Shown here: positions 34,203-42,949 of the stretch, piece by piece
How positions within the stretch are numbered: position 1 is the first letter of the stretch
Layout: each line of letters opens with the position of its first letter
Source of the DNA: Cupriavidus sp. YR651
GTDB taxonomy: Bacteria > Pseudomonadota > Gammaproteobacteria > Burkholderiales > Burkholderiaceae
Reading direction: 5' to 3'
Length of the DNA stretch: 64,000 nucleotides
Assembly (NCBI RefSeq): GCF_900101625.1
Contig: NZ_FMYZ01000009.1
Location: 62,001 to 126,000 of the forward strand
Notes under the pieces: generated by a model
Told to the model about the DNA's origin: nothing
The model's database searches: none
What the model saw: the letters and a program-made list of their open reading frames with translations, nothing else
Program-made: the position numbers and the translations under genes

Positions 34203-36731
34203 TCAGAACGTCTTCAGGAAGGCGATCAAGGCCCGCTTGTCCTCGTCGCTCAGCACAGGTTCCTTGCCGAACGCCTGCTCGTCCGCGCTCAGGCCGTCCT
34301 GGTTGTTGAATTCCGCCGTGCCGAAGTAGTGGCCGCGGTTGACGACGAAATCCGGGCACTTGCTCAGCGACAGCATCGGCTTGACCAGGTCCGCGTAGGT
34401 CTTGCGCAGGTCATCGTCGGTCGCGCCCGCGGGCACGGAGGCGAGGTCGCCCTTCAGCTTGATCAGCAGCTTCAATACCTTGCCCGCATGCTCGGCCTTG
34501 GCCGCCGGGTCGGAAGTCTCCGACAGCGGCTGGAGGTTGGCCAGCAGATTGACCGGCATCTTCGCCGGCGCCGGACCGATCGTCACGTCGCCGCCTTCGC
34601 CCACCAGCCACGGCACCCAGCGATGCAGCAGGTCTTCCATCGGCCGCAGCGAATCCGGCACAAACCCGACCGGGATGGTGATCTGGCTGCGTTCCGTTGT
34701 GCGATCGATCACGCCGGGCACCTTGGTCCCCAGCACCGCGTCGTGGTCGCGCTTTTCCGGCCAGAGAAGCTGCTCGATCGATGCATCGAAGACGCGCACG
34801 CGGCTTTGCACGGACGGATCGCTGCTGAAGGGGCCCAGCGCGTTGTTGAGCAGGAACGGCGCTGTCGACCAGATGCTGATCAGCGACGGCACCCGCGTAT
34901 AGCCACGCCCGCCCGCCGGCATCTTGTAGGGCCAGCGCTCACCCGTGAACGGGTCGTGCAGCGTGACGGTGCCCACGGAGGGAAGGTTCTTGTAGGTCTC
35001 CGACGAGAAGTTGTCCCAGATATTGCCGCGCAGGGCATTGGTGGCCAGCGGACTGCAGACATTCGTACGCAGCAGCGTCACAGGCACGCGGACATCGGAC
35101 GACAGGTAGTTGTGGTCGAGGAAATCCGGCGCGTTGACCACGTCGCGCATCTTCGCCTTGAACTCGTCGGTCTGCGTCCATTTCCAGTAACGCTGGAAGC
35201 AGCCGATGTATTGGGTGCGGTCGCAGTTGCGCATCTGCAGGTCGGCGGGCGGGGGCGGTGACTTGCTGGAATGGCATCGCGCACAAGTCTCCGCGAATAC
35301 CGTCTTGCCGCGCTGGAGCAGTTGGCCGCCTCCGGGTGTGCCCGCATCTGCCACGAATGCCTTGCCGCCGGGGGCATCGGCCAGATGATCGGGCGGCGTC
35401 GACTTCAGCAGGAAAGCGGCCACGTTGAAGGTGCCGGCCTCCGTCGCTCGCCAGTAGGTGGAGTTCTTCTGCGCCACGGCGATCTCGATCGGTGTGATCG
35501 ACTTGCCGCCGAGGATCGGATTGAAATGCAGCAGCCATTCCTCGCTGAACAGGCCGATATTGATGTAGACGCGGTTCAGCGCGCCCAGCACACCGACGGA
35601 ATCCGCACCATCCTTGAGCACATGCGGCGTCCGGACGGTATCGGGCGGCGTGTAAAACTCGGAGAGCGGGCCGGTCTGGACGAAGTCGTTCAATTGCTTG
35701 TTGTTCTTCTCGCCCCCGGCGATGGTCTCCTGCCCGAGCCGCGAGGCCACGCCCATGCGCGCCATCAGGTCGTAGAGCGCGTTCATCGTGCGCGGGTTGT
35801 TGATGTTGTCCGTGGAGACCAGCGAGGTATCCATCGCACCGGGCCGGAAGGTATGGACGAGCTGGAACATGAAGTTCTGCCTGCCCGTCGGCGTGGCGGC
35901 GTTGTGGATGAACAGCCGGTCGACCCACATATACTGCGCGCCCACCGTGGAACTGAGTTCGGGCCACTGCGGATGCTCCGGATCGGCGGGCGGACGGATC
36001 GGACTCGGACCGACATGGCAGAAGCCGCAGGACATGCCGACGCGATAGGGTCGCACCAGGTCGGCACGGTTGTAGTAGGCCGGGTCCGTGTAGTAGCGCT
36101 CGGGATCCCACGCCTTGGCGGCCTTCTCGTCGAACGCCGGATTCGGAAACAGGCGCAGCCCGACGATCCCGGTGGCATAGCCATAGTAGGAGCCGACGGG
36201 AAGCTTCTGCCCGTTGGCGAACGTCGTACCCCGTGCCCCCGTCTTGACGCCGGGATACGCCTGCTCGTTCTCGAAGGGATCGGCCGGGCAGTCCTTGCTT
36301 CGCTGATCCAGCCACAACCCGAAACGCTTGGGATCGGGGGCGCTTGGCTTCTGGAAGCAGGGTTCGTTGAGCAGGCCGAGATAGGCCCAGCGGTTGTCGC
36401 GCGAATAGCCCTGGCCGGGATGGGAACTGATCGACTTGAGCAGATCGAACGCACCGAACGTGAAGTTCGTCATGGCGTCCCAGAACCGGTCATTGCCACC
36501 GGTCCACACGATCCACATGTTGCGGCCCTGGATCTCCTCCTTCGACAGCGCAACGCCACGGTCCATGTCGTGGAAGTAGTCTTCCGCCGCGTGCCGGAAG
36601 GAATCGACATTGCGGCCGGCCTGCTGCGCTTCGTCCTGAACGTTGCCGGGCTGGGGCCTGGAACATCCGCCCGCCAGGATCGCAACAACGAGGACAGCGG
36701 GCAACAGGACTGACTTGCTGTGCAGGTTCAC
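34203..36731 (-). CDS. Dihaem c-type cytochrome lipoprotein
   Basis: An 842-residue exported cytochrome. The N-terminus is a lipoprotein signal (LLPAVLVVAILAGGCSRP), so it is attached to a membrane facing the periplasm. Two haem-c motifs are visible, CGFCH (~residue 235) and CARCH (~residue 488); the C-terminal third resembles cytochrome-c-peroxidase/MauG-like dihaem folds (YTRVPSLISIWSTAPFLLNN). The start is GTG 36731, placed by GGAGGGACGACG; the upstream 18 residues in the longer frame are Cys-rich and unlikely. Probably passes electrons from the GMC and molybdenum enzymes to the respiratory chain. It is much longer than typical cytochrome subunits and I cannot name the subfamily. Confidence 0.85.
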   Translation of the reverse strand: MNLHSKSVLLPAVLVVAILAGGCSRPQPGNVQDEAQQAGRNVDSFRHAAEDYFHDMDRGVALSKEEIQGRNMWIVWTGGNDRFWDAMTNFTFGAFDLLKSISSHPGQGYSRDNRWAYLGLLNEPCFQKPSAPDPKRFGLWLDQRSKDCPADPFENEQAYPGVKTGARGTTFANGQKLPVGSYYGYATGIVGLRLFPNPAFDEKAAKAWDPERYYTDPAYYNRADLVRPYRVGMSCGFCHVGPSPIRPPADPEHPQWPELSSTVGAQYMWVDRLFIHNAATPTGRQNFMFQLVHTFRPGAMDTSLVSTDNINNPRTMNALYDLMARMGVASRLGQETIAGGEKNNKQLNDFVQTGPLSEFYTPPDTVRTPHVLKDGADSVGVLGALNRVYINIGLFSEEWLLHFNPILGGKSITPIEIAVAQKNSTYWRATEAGTFNVAAFLLKSTPPDHLADAPGGKAFVADAGTPGGGQLLQRGKTVFAETCARCHSSKSPPPPADLQMRNCDRTQYIGCFQRYWKWTQTDEFKAKMRDVVNAPDFLDHNYLSSDVRVPVTLLRTNVCSPLATNALRGNIWDNFSSETYKNLPSVGTVTLHDPFTGERWPYKMPAGGRGYTRVPSLISIWSTAPFLLNNALGPFSSDPSVQSRVRVFDASIEQLLWPEKRDHDAVLGTKVPGVIDRTTERSQITIPVGFVPDSLRPMEDLLHRWVPWLVGEGGDVTIGPAPAKMPVNLLANLQPLSETSDPAAKAEHAGKVLKLLIKLKGDLASVPAGATDDDLRKTYADLVKPMLSLSKCPDFVVNRGHYFGTAEFNNQDGLSADEQAFGKEPVLSDEDKRALIAFLKTF

Positions 36732-36812
36732 CGTCGTCCCTCCCCGACCGCATGGTCTATCACAGCAGCGTGTCGTGTTGCCCACGCCGTTGGGTACAGA
36801 TAAACCTAGAAA

Positions 36813-36831
36813 TGACTTGAGGAGAAGTCAA
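36813..36831 (-). promoter_or_regulatory. Inverted repeat and -35-like box upstream of the cytochrome operon
   Basis: TGACTT (36813-36818) and AAGTCA (36825-36830) form a 6-bp dyad around GAGGAG. On the minus strand the same bases include TTGACT, a good -35. No convincing -10 follows at 16-18 bp (TAGGTT is at 19). Possible operator/promoter 80-100 bp before the cytochrome start. Confidence 0.4.
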
Positions 36832-37041
36832 GGCTGTTACTGGCGCGCAACGCAAATCTGCATTGGCGTGTTCGACAGCGTTTCCGACTGAGATAAACGC
36901 GCCGATGCACGGCGACTTGCACGGCGACGTCGCGAGGCATGCGCCGCGATGGCCCGCATTGACCCTGTTGAGAGATCATGAAACCTCAGCTTGTGAGGTA
37001 TCGGAGGGCAGCAGGCACGATGTCCGAGGCATCGTCTCCGG

Positions 37042-37095
37042 AAAAACAAAAACCGACCCGCCGCACACCGGATTCGGTTGTGCGGCGGGTCGGTT
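37042..37095 (-). terminator. Terminator of the 61-residue gene
   Basis: AACCGACCCGCCGCAC pairs with GTGCGGCGGGTCGGTT (16 bp) and, on the minus strand, is followed by TTTGTTTTTC. Confidence 0.92.
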
Positions 37096-37146
37096 TCACA
37101 TTGCGGCGCCGGGAGACGCCGCGTACAACGCGCTGGGTCTGACGGA

Positions 37147-37332
37147 TCAGCCGTTCGCGTAGACCACCTTGGCCTTGCGCGCTTCCGCCTGCAGGCGGGT
37201 AAAGATGTTCTGGACGGCGGCGATGGCGCGCTTCGCGTCGCTGGCAAAGCCCAGGCTTTGCGGGCCGAGCTCGCGCTCGATAAGGTCACGTTCCAGTTGA
37301 TCGGTCAGCTTGATGTCGGATTGGGTGTTCAT
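37147..37332 (-). CDS. Small conserved-looking cytoplasmic protein (61 aa)
   Basis: A 61-residue, predominantly helical, charged protein (LTDQLERDLIERELGPQSLG, then AIAAVQNIFTRLQAEARKAK). AAGGAAGGACGCC precedes ATG 37332 and a strong terminator follows, so it is a genuine single-gene unit. I do not recognise a family; the basic, coiled C-terminus could bind nucleic acid or a partner protein. Function unknown. Confidence 0.75.
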   Translation of the reverse strand: MNTQSDIKLTDQLERDLIERELGPQSLGFASDAKRAIAAVQNIFTRLQAEARKAKVVYANG

Positions 37333-37372
37333 GGCGTCCTTCCTTCAGGGATTACCCTCTTGGGGTTTGCCC

Positions 37373-38166
37373 TAATTGTAGCAGGCCAAATGTCGCAACG
37401 CAGCATTAGGTAATAGTGCGTATGCCCCAAACCCAACAAGCGACCGGGAAATTCGCCATGAAGTGGCGATTAGGACGCGGTACGCTTGCATGCCGGAATG
37501 GCTGCTTATGCTCGCACTGCCCCACCAAGTGGAAATTTCGTCGCTTTCATGAGCTTCGCACGCGTTGCGAATGGCTTTTAGCTCACTTTTACGGGCGACT
37601 GACAAGGCAGATCATTGCCGCTCGCGAAACAGGCCATTGCGTCCTGCGCCAAACCAGTTTCTTTTTCCGACGAACTGAAGTGACCTTGGGAATGGTCATT
37701 ACGGTGCCACGGGCGTGGCTGACTGGTAAGGGTCCTGCGCGTGGTCGTCCCAGACATAGGCTCGTCCCAGAACTTTCTGACGCGGACACTGACGCGCATT
37801 CCTGGCGTCGAACATATTCGCTCGAGCTTTGCACTCAAGACTGTACTGATTCGAAACTCCCCGATGGTCTGACGCGGGAGGCTCATGACTCCTCGTTGCC
37901 ACCATGGATTCACGAGGTTCTCAGACTGGCCAGGAAGAGACACTTGGGCCCGCAAGCTAGACGGCCGAAACCCGGGTCTGAAGCGGTCAACCGCCTCGAA
38001 CCGCACCACGCTCCCGGCGGAAGGCCACTTACCGCGAAATGCCGATCCAGCGGGTGCTCCTTTCCGGGGTGTCGCACTAGAATGTACAGGCGCGGTGCCC
38101 GCGTGAATGCACTCTGTGGGGGAGGCGCGGCGCGCGTATCGAGTTCATTCGTACTGGAGAATGAGA
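37373..38166. other. Long stretch with no convincing gene
   Basis: The longest open frames (37416-38204 on +, 37578-38009 on -) have odd composition rich in Arg, Cys and Trp, no ribosome site and no recognisable motif. The bases are less GC-rich and less codon-biased than the surroundings. It may be decayed DNA or acquired non-coding sequence. Confidence 0.5.
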
Positions 38167-38331
38167 ATGCCGACCTATCAGTATCGTTGCCAGGATTGCG
38201 GTGAAAAATTCGAACACGCGGAGCATGTCGCGGAACACGCGACCGTCCAGTTGAAATGCCCCAAATGCGGGAGCGATAAGGTGCAGCATGCGCCTACGCC
38301 GTTCGTCGCCAAAACTTCAAGAAAAAGCTGA
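38167..38331 (+). CDS. FmdB-family zinc-ribbon protein
   Basis: A 54-residue zinc ribbon of the FmdB/CxxC regulatory family: PTYQYRCQDCGEKFEH gives the first Cys pair and LKCPKCGSDKV the second. GGAG stands 10 nt before ATG 38167. FmdB was named as a regulator of formamidase and amidase operons, but many copies are of unknown role. It appears as a single gene. Confidence 0.85.
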   Translation: MPTYQYRCQDCGEKFEHAEHVAEHATVQLKCPKCGSDKVQHAPTPFVAKTSRKS

Positions 38332-38481
38332 ACGGTCATTGCCTGCTCACATGGGCGAAAAGATCATTGCCGCCCGCATCGGCCCGCCCCTCGGCAATTC
38401 CAATCTGTACAGCGGTGGGGCCCGCCTGGGGGGTGCCGCGCAATGCCGCGGCGGGCGACGCCAGGCCCTGTGGTTGCCAAC

Positions 38482-39510
38482 CTAGAACCGCATCACCACC
38501 AGCATGCCGTAGAACAGCACGGCCAGGAACACCGTCTCGAGGACCATCAGTGCTACCGGCTTCCAGCCTACGGACAGGATGTCCTTGAGGTGAGTCTTCA
38601 TGCCGATTGACACCATGGCCATGACCAGACACCACTGCGAAGCAAACTGCCCCGCCTTTACCACCGCCGGAGGCAGCCAGCCTGCGCTGTTGATCGCCAC
38701 CAGCACCGCGAAGGCCACGGCAAACCACGGCAGCAGCGGCGGGCGCGGACCCTTGCCGGCTTCCCCTTGCGCCCGCTGATGTCGCTGCGACAACCACGCA
38801 GCCAGCGCGATCACCGGCAGCAACATGGCCACACGCATCAGTTTGATCAGCGTGGCCGCATCGCCGGCTTCATGCGAGATGCTGTAGCCAGCCCCTACTA
38901 CCTGGGCCACGTCATGGATGGTTCCGCCGATAAAGGCTCCGGCCTGTAAAGAAGGCAAGGCCAGCAGTTGCGCGAGCATCGGGTATAGCACCATCGCGAC
39001 CGTCGACAAGGTACTGACGGAGATGACCGTGAACAGCGTCGCACGCTCCTTTAACGGATGCTGTGGCATGGCTGCCGACAGGGCCAGCGCCGCGGAAGCA
39101 CCGCAGATCGCCACGGCACCCCCGGTAAGCAAGCCGAAGAACGTTTGGAACCCCATCAGTCGAGCCAGCACGATGCCGCACAGTATGGTCAGCGCCACCG
39201 CCAGTACGACCATGGCAACGGAGTGCCAACCCAGTGCCGCCACCTGCGAAGCCGTAATGCGCAATCCCAGCAAGGCCACCCCCAGCCGAAGCACCTGCTT
39301 GGCACTGAAGTCAATACCGGAAGCGGTGGAGGATTCTCGGGACAGGAAGTTCAGCGCCATACCCAATAGCAAGGCGAACAGCATCACCGGCGCCTGGTAA
39401 TGCGTGGCGAGCGACATGGCTGCGACGGTTACCACCGCGCTGATGACCATGCCGGGCAGATAGCCGCGGAACGTATTTAACAAACTCGGACTCAGGAATC
39501 TTACGGACAT
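38482..39510 (-). CDS. YeiH-family (UPF0324) putative anion/sulfate exporter
   Basis: A 342-residue protein with about ten membrane helices. Family blocks: LFALLLGMALNFLS, VLRLGVALLGLRITASQV, FGLLTGGAVAICGASAALAL and GAFIGGTIHDVAQVVGAGYS. Members are often annotated sulfate exporters, linked to sulfonate or taurine catabolism in some bacteria. CGGAGAGACATC precedes ATG 39510. It diverges from the AraC-type regulator at 39859, and the cluster beyond includes a TauD-type dioxygenase, so anion export tied to that pathway is possible but unproven. Confidence 0.87.
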   Translation of the reverse strand: MSVRFLSPSLLNTFRGYLPGMVISAVVTVAAMSLATHYQAPVMLFALLLGMALNFLSRESSTASGIDFSAKQVLRLGVALLGLRITASQVAALGWHSVAMVVLAVALTILCGIVLARLMGFQTFFGLLTGGAVAICGASAALALSAAMPQHPLKERATLFTVISVSTLSTVAMVLYPMLAQLLALPSLQAGAFIGGTIHDVAQVVGAGYSISHEAGDAATLIKLMRVAMLLPVIALAAWLSQRHQRAQGEAGKGPRPPLLPWFAVAFAVLVAINSAGWLPPAVVKAGQFASQWCLVMAMVSIGMKTHLKDILSVGWKPVALMVLETVFLAVLFYGMLVVMRF

Positions 39511-39858
39511 GATGTCTCTCCGATGGGTCGATGAAGTTCGCCGCCCATTTCGGAATCGGCCCCACTCACTTCGAAAACGGGGAAACGCTGGCGGACACAC
39601 TCTGCAATTTCCCAGTTAGCAAGCATGCGCCATGGAGCTCGGTGCCCGCCCCGCAACGGATGCCAACGACTTTGCATTACATGCCACGTCGATAGTGAGT
39701 CGCTCCTGAAGTGTTGCACCGGATGGACCCTCGCGGCTGGCAAGACCGCGCCGTACCGTAGCCGGCATACCCGCATGGGCCCGCGTCGGGCATCTATCAT
39801 TGGATGATGATCATCTTGAGGCATACTCCCTTCGGTTCGAATATGTGAAAGCAGCGCC
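39511..39858. other. Divergent intergenic region yeiH-like/araC-like
   Basis: No gene seen. GATGATCATC (39806-39815) is a perfect 10-bp palindrome 44 bp before the AraC start and may be an operator or chance. Confidence 0.4.
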
Positions 39859-40929
39859 ATGCCAAACGTCGGGCGACTCGTTCGCAGTGCCACGCTGAAC
39901 GGCTACATCGAGCTGGTGGAATCGCTTGGCCGCGACCCGGGGCCCCTGTTGCGTGCTGTGGGGCTGTCGGCGCGATTGCTCAAGGACCCCGAGACACGCA
40001 TTCCGAGCAGCGCCCTGCGCGAGTTGCTGGAAGCTACCGCCAGCACGACCGGTGTCGAGGATTTCGCCTTGCGGATGGCGGCGCGTCGCACGTTTTCCAA
40101 CCTCGGGCCGATCAGCCTGGTGCTAAAGGAGGAGCCCTCGCCACGACAGGCGCTCGATACCTTGTGTCGCTACCTGAAGCTGCTCAGCGCATCGCTGGTC
40201 ACGCGCGTCGAGGACGCAGGTCAGACCGTGATCATTCGTGAGGACCTGCTGCCCAGCCCTGGCTCGGGAACCCGTCAGGCCATGGAACTCACCGTTGGCA
40301 TGATGTTTCGCATCCTGCGCGAGTTGATCGGACCAGAATGGCGCCCATTGCAGGTCTGCTTTACGCATCGCGCGCCAGCCGACATATCGGCGCACCGCGC
40401 CTTTTTCAGCCGCAATCCGATGTTCAATCAGCCGTTCAACGGCCTGGTTTGTGCCGCAGCCGACCTGGAGAAGCCACGCGCGCCAGACCAGTCTGGCGCG
40501 GCGCAACTGGCGCGCGATTACCTGGAGGCCGCGCTACGGCGCCGTGGCGAGGGTACGCGTGAAACCTGTCGCGAACTCATCATGGCGCTGCTCCCCGGCG
40601 GACGCTGTACGGCCCAGCAGGTAGCGCTGCATCTGCGCGTCGATCGTCGCACGCTGCATCGTCATCTGAGCGCCGATGGACTCACGTTTTCGGCACTCCT
40701 CGACGAGGTGCGCTCGGAGCTCGTGACGCGCCATCTGGAGGAGAGCGACCAGCCGATCGGCGAAATCGCGGGTCTGCTCGGTTTCTCCAACCAGAGCAGC
40801 TTCAGCCATTGGTTTCGCGCCGAGTTCGGCTGCAGCGTCACGGAATGGCGCAGGCAGACGGCAGCGCGATCGGCAGCGGCCATCGGCCGTGACCGCCGCC
40901 ATCCGGCTCCCTCAGTCAGTCGGCAATAA
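39859..40929 (+). CDS. AraC-family regulator with Arabinose_bd-type N-terminal domain
   Basis: A 356-residue regulator. The N-terminal ~190 residues match the Arabinose_bd ligand domain often found with AraC proteins (IELVESLGRDPGPLLRAVGL, then LGPISLVLKEEPSPRQALDTL). The C-terminal ~100 residues hold two helix-turn-helix motifs (QVALHLRVDRRTLHRHLSA, IGEIAGLLGFSNQSSFSHWF). Its 3' end overlaps the convergent oxidoreductase gene by 14 bp. Probably controls the leftward catabolic operon 44886-40916. Confidence 0.9.
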   Translation: MPNVGRLVRSATLNGYIELVESLGRDPGPLLRAVGLSARLLKDPETRIPSSALRELLEATASTTGVEDFALRMAARRTFSNLGPISLVLKEEPSPRQALDTLCRYLKLLSASLVTRVEDAGQTVIIREDLLPSPGSGTRQAMELTVGMMFRILRELIGPEWRPLQVCFTHRAPADISAHRAFFSRNPMFNQPFNGLVCAAADLEKPRAPDQSGAAQLARDYLEAALRRRGEGTRETCRELIMALLPGGRCTAQQVALHLRVDRRTLHRHLSADGLTFSALLDEVRSELVTRHLEESDQPIGEIAGLLGFSNQSSFSHWFRAEFGCSVTEWRRQTAARSAAAIGRDRRHPAPSVSRQ

Positions 40930-41890
40930 GCACGATCTTGCCCATGTGCTGGCTGCGCGCGATATACGCGTAGGCGTCCGCGATCGAATCCATCCGGAAT
41001 GTGCGGTCAATCGGCAGACGCAGCCTGCCTTCGCGAAAGTGTGGCAGCAGATCGCGCGCGCATGCCTGGATACACGCGAGACGTTCGGCCTCGGTGCGTG
41101 TGCGGAACGTCGCGCCGATCAGCTTCAGGCGATTCATCCAGAGCAGGTTGATATCGATCCGTCCAAACTGGCCGCCGCCCAGCCGCGCAAGATTGACCAG
41201 TCGTCCCTTTACTGCAAGGCACCTGACATTGTCCTCGAAGACCGTACCACCGATGGTGTCGACGATCAGGTCGACGCCGCGCCCGTCAGTGCCAGCCATG
41301 ATGGCCTCGACCTGCGCTTCACGCGATGTGTCGATGCCCACGTCGGCGCCATAAGCGGCAAGCCGCTCCAGCTTCTCCGCCGACCGCGACGACACCATTG
41401 CCAGCCTGGCACCAAGCGCTTTCGCAGTCATGAGCGCGGCCATGCCCACACCGCCCGAGGCACCGTTGATGTACACCGAGTCGCCGGCCTTCAGCTCGCC
41501 GTTGCTGACCAGCGCATCATGGGCGGTGATGAACACGTTGGGAAACGCCGCGGCATCGACCCACGACGCATCGTCGGGAATCGGCATCAACGCCAGCGGA
41601 GCGGCCACGACATACTGCGCGTGGCAGCCACGGCCGTGGCCCATCACACGGTCGCCTTCGCGCCAGCCACGGACCTGATCGCCGACGCCGACCACCTCGC
41701 CTGCGAACTCGACACCCGCGGTCATCGGGTTTCCCGTCCGATGCTCGCGCATGTACTTGATCTCGCCAAAATTGACGCCTGATGCACGCACCCTGACCAA
41801 CACTTCATCGGGGCCCGGTTTCGGGGCGGGAATATCCTGAATCTCAAGCCGACCGCCGTCGGCACCTGGCAATACACGTGCTGCTTTCAT
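40916..41890 (-). CDS. Zinc-independent MDR-family NAD(P)H:quinone oxidoreductase
   Basis: A 324-residue medium-chain dehydrogenase/reductase. GroES-like N-terminal domain (PGPDEVLVRVRASGVNFGEI, EFAGEVVGVGDQVRGWREGDRV) and Rossmann domain with the NADP motif (DSVYINGASGGVGMAALMTAKALGA shows GASGGVG). No structural-zinc cysteine cluster is present, as in QOR-type members. Reduces quinones, enones or acyl-CoA analogues. Last gene of the operon TauD-BKACE-Bug-MDR; it may carry out the redox step. Start ATG 41890 with GAGAACC. Confidence 0.88.
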   Translation of the reverse strand: MKAARVLPGADGGRLEIQDIPAPKPGPDEVLVRVRASGVNFGEIKYMREHRTGNPMTAGVEFAGEVVGVGDQVRGWREGDRVMGHGRGCHAQYVVAAPLALMPIPDDASWVDAAAFPNVFITAHDALVSNGELKAGDSVYINGASGGVGMAALMTAKALGARLAMVSSRSAEKLERLAAYGADVGIDTSREAQVEAIMAGTDGRGVDLIVDTIGGTVFEDNVRCLAVKGRLVNLARLGGGQFGRIDINLLWMNRLKLIGATFRTRTEAERLACIQACARDLLPHFREGRLRLPIDRTFRMDSIADAYAYIARSQHMGKIVLIAD

Positions 41891-41932
41891 TCTTGGTTCT
41901 CGATACTCGAGTGTGGACGGACGGGGCCGTCG

Positions 41933-42919
41933 TCACTCCGGAGTGAAATGGATCGAACGCAGCAGCTTGCCCTGGCGTTCATACGATTCGCGGATGTCCC
42001 TGGCCAGTTCATCCGTGGTGGCGGGCGACCCGACCTCCATGCCGAGATCCTGGATCTTTCGACCTAGTTCGGGGGATTGCAGCGCCTTGAGCGTGGCATC
42101 TCGCATCCTGGCAATGACCGCCGGCGGCACGCCCGGCGCTGACCACAGTCCCATCCAGCCCACTTCGTTGAGGTCCGGGTATCCCAGTTCGGTAAAGGTC
42201 GGAACGTTGGGCAGCGCCGAGATTCGCTGCGGAAACGCCACCGCATAGGCCCTAAGCTTTCCCGACTTGATAAACGGCAGCGACGTCGCGGGGCCGTCGA
42301 ACATCAGCGGCACCTGTCCGCCCATGACGTCCTGCAGCGCAGGTGGGGACCCCTTGTAGCTCACGGCACCGGCATCCAGTCCGGCCAGCCGGTTGAACTG
42401 CACGCCGATCGTCTGGCCGCGTAGGCCGATACCAAAGTTCGCGTAGTCGATCTTGCCGGGATTGGCCTTGATATACCTGACCAGTTCCGCGAGGTTCTTC
42501 GCGGGCAGCGTGGGGTTGCCGACGAGTATCAGTCCCTGCCGGGTGAGTTGTGCGATCGGAACGATATCCTTGAACGGATCGTAGGACACCTTGATGGCCA
42601 ACGGCACTTCCGAGGCGATGCCCTTCTGGATCAGCAGGAAGGTATAGCCATCGCGGGGTGCGGAAAGCATGCCCTGGACCGCGATGGTTCCCGCGGCCCC
42701 CGACTTGTAATCGACGATCACGGTTTGCCCGAGCGGGCGCTGCAACTCGTAGGCAAGCAGGCGCGCAAGGATATCGGCAGTGCCGCCGGGTGGCGCGCCG
42801 ACAAGAATGCGCACCGGCTTGGTTGGCCAGTCGGCAGCATGGGTCGCGCTCGTGGCCAGCAGTAAGGCACCAAGCGCAAGCGCAAGGCACCTGCACGCAT
42901 TGAGGGTATGGCGTTTCAT
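41933..42919 (-). CDS. Bug/TctC-family periplasmic binding protein
   Basis: A 328-residue tripartite tricarboxylate transporter substrate-binding protein. Signal peptide (CLALALGALLLATSATHA) followed by the Bug core: WPTKPVRILVGAPPGGTADI and GFGLRG-like segment (NFGIGLRGQTIG). Binds a carboxylate or aromatic acid in the periplasm. No TctA/TctB membrane partners are adjacent, as is common in Burkholderiales, where Bug proteins are numerous and often act as sensors or with other transporters, here perhaps with the DASS carrier at 45335. TGGAGACTGCC precedes ATG 42919. Confidence 0.92.
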   Translation of the reverse strand: MKRHTLNACRCLALALGALLLATSATHAADWPTKPVRILVGAPPGGTADILARLLAYELQRPLGQTVIVDYKSGAAGTIAVQGMLSAPRDGYTFLLIQKGIASEVPLAIKVSYDPFKDIVPIAQLTRQGLILVGNPTLPAKNLAELVRYIKANPGKIDYANFGIGLRGQTIGVQFNRLAGLDAGAVSYKGSPPALQDVMGGQVPLMFDGPATSLPFIKSGKLRAYAVAFPQRISALPNVPTFTELGYPDLNEVGWMGLWSAPGVPPAVIARMRDATLKALQSPELGRKIQDLGMEVGSPATTDELARDIRESYERQGKLLRSIHFTPE

Positions 42920-42949
42920 GGCAGTCTCCAGGTCATCGGCTGCATGGTC

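Noticed and set aside
37416..38204. 262-codon open frame on the + strand.
   Set aside because: Arg/Cys/Trp-rich with no motif, no ribosome site and overlapping the FmdB gene; not coding-like.
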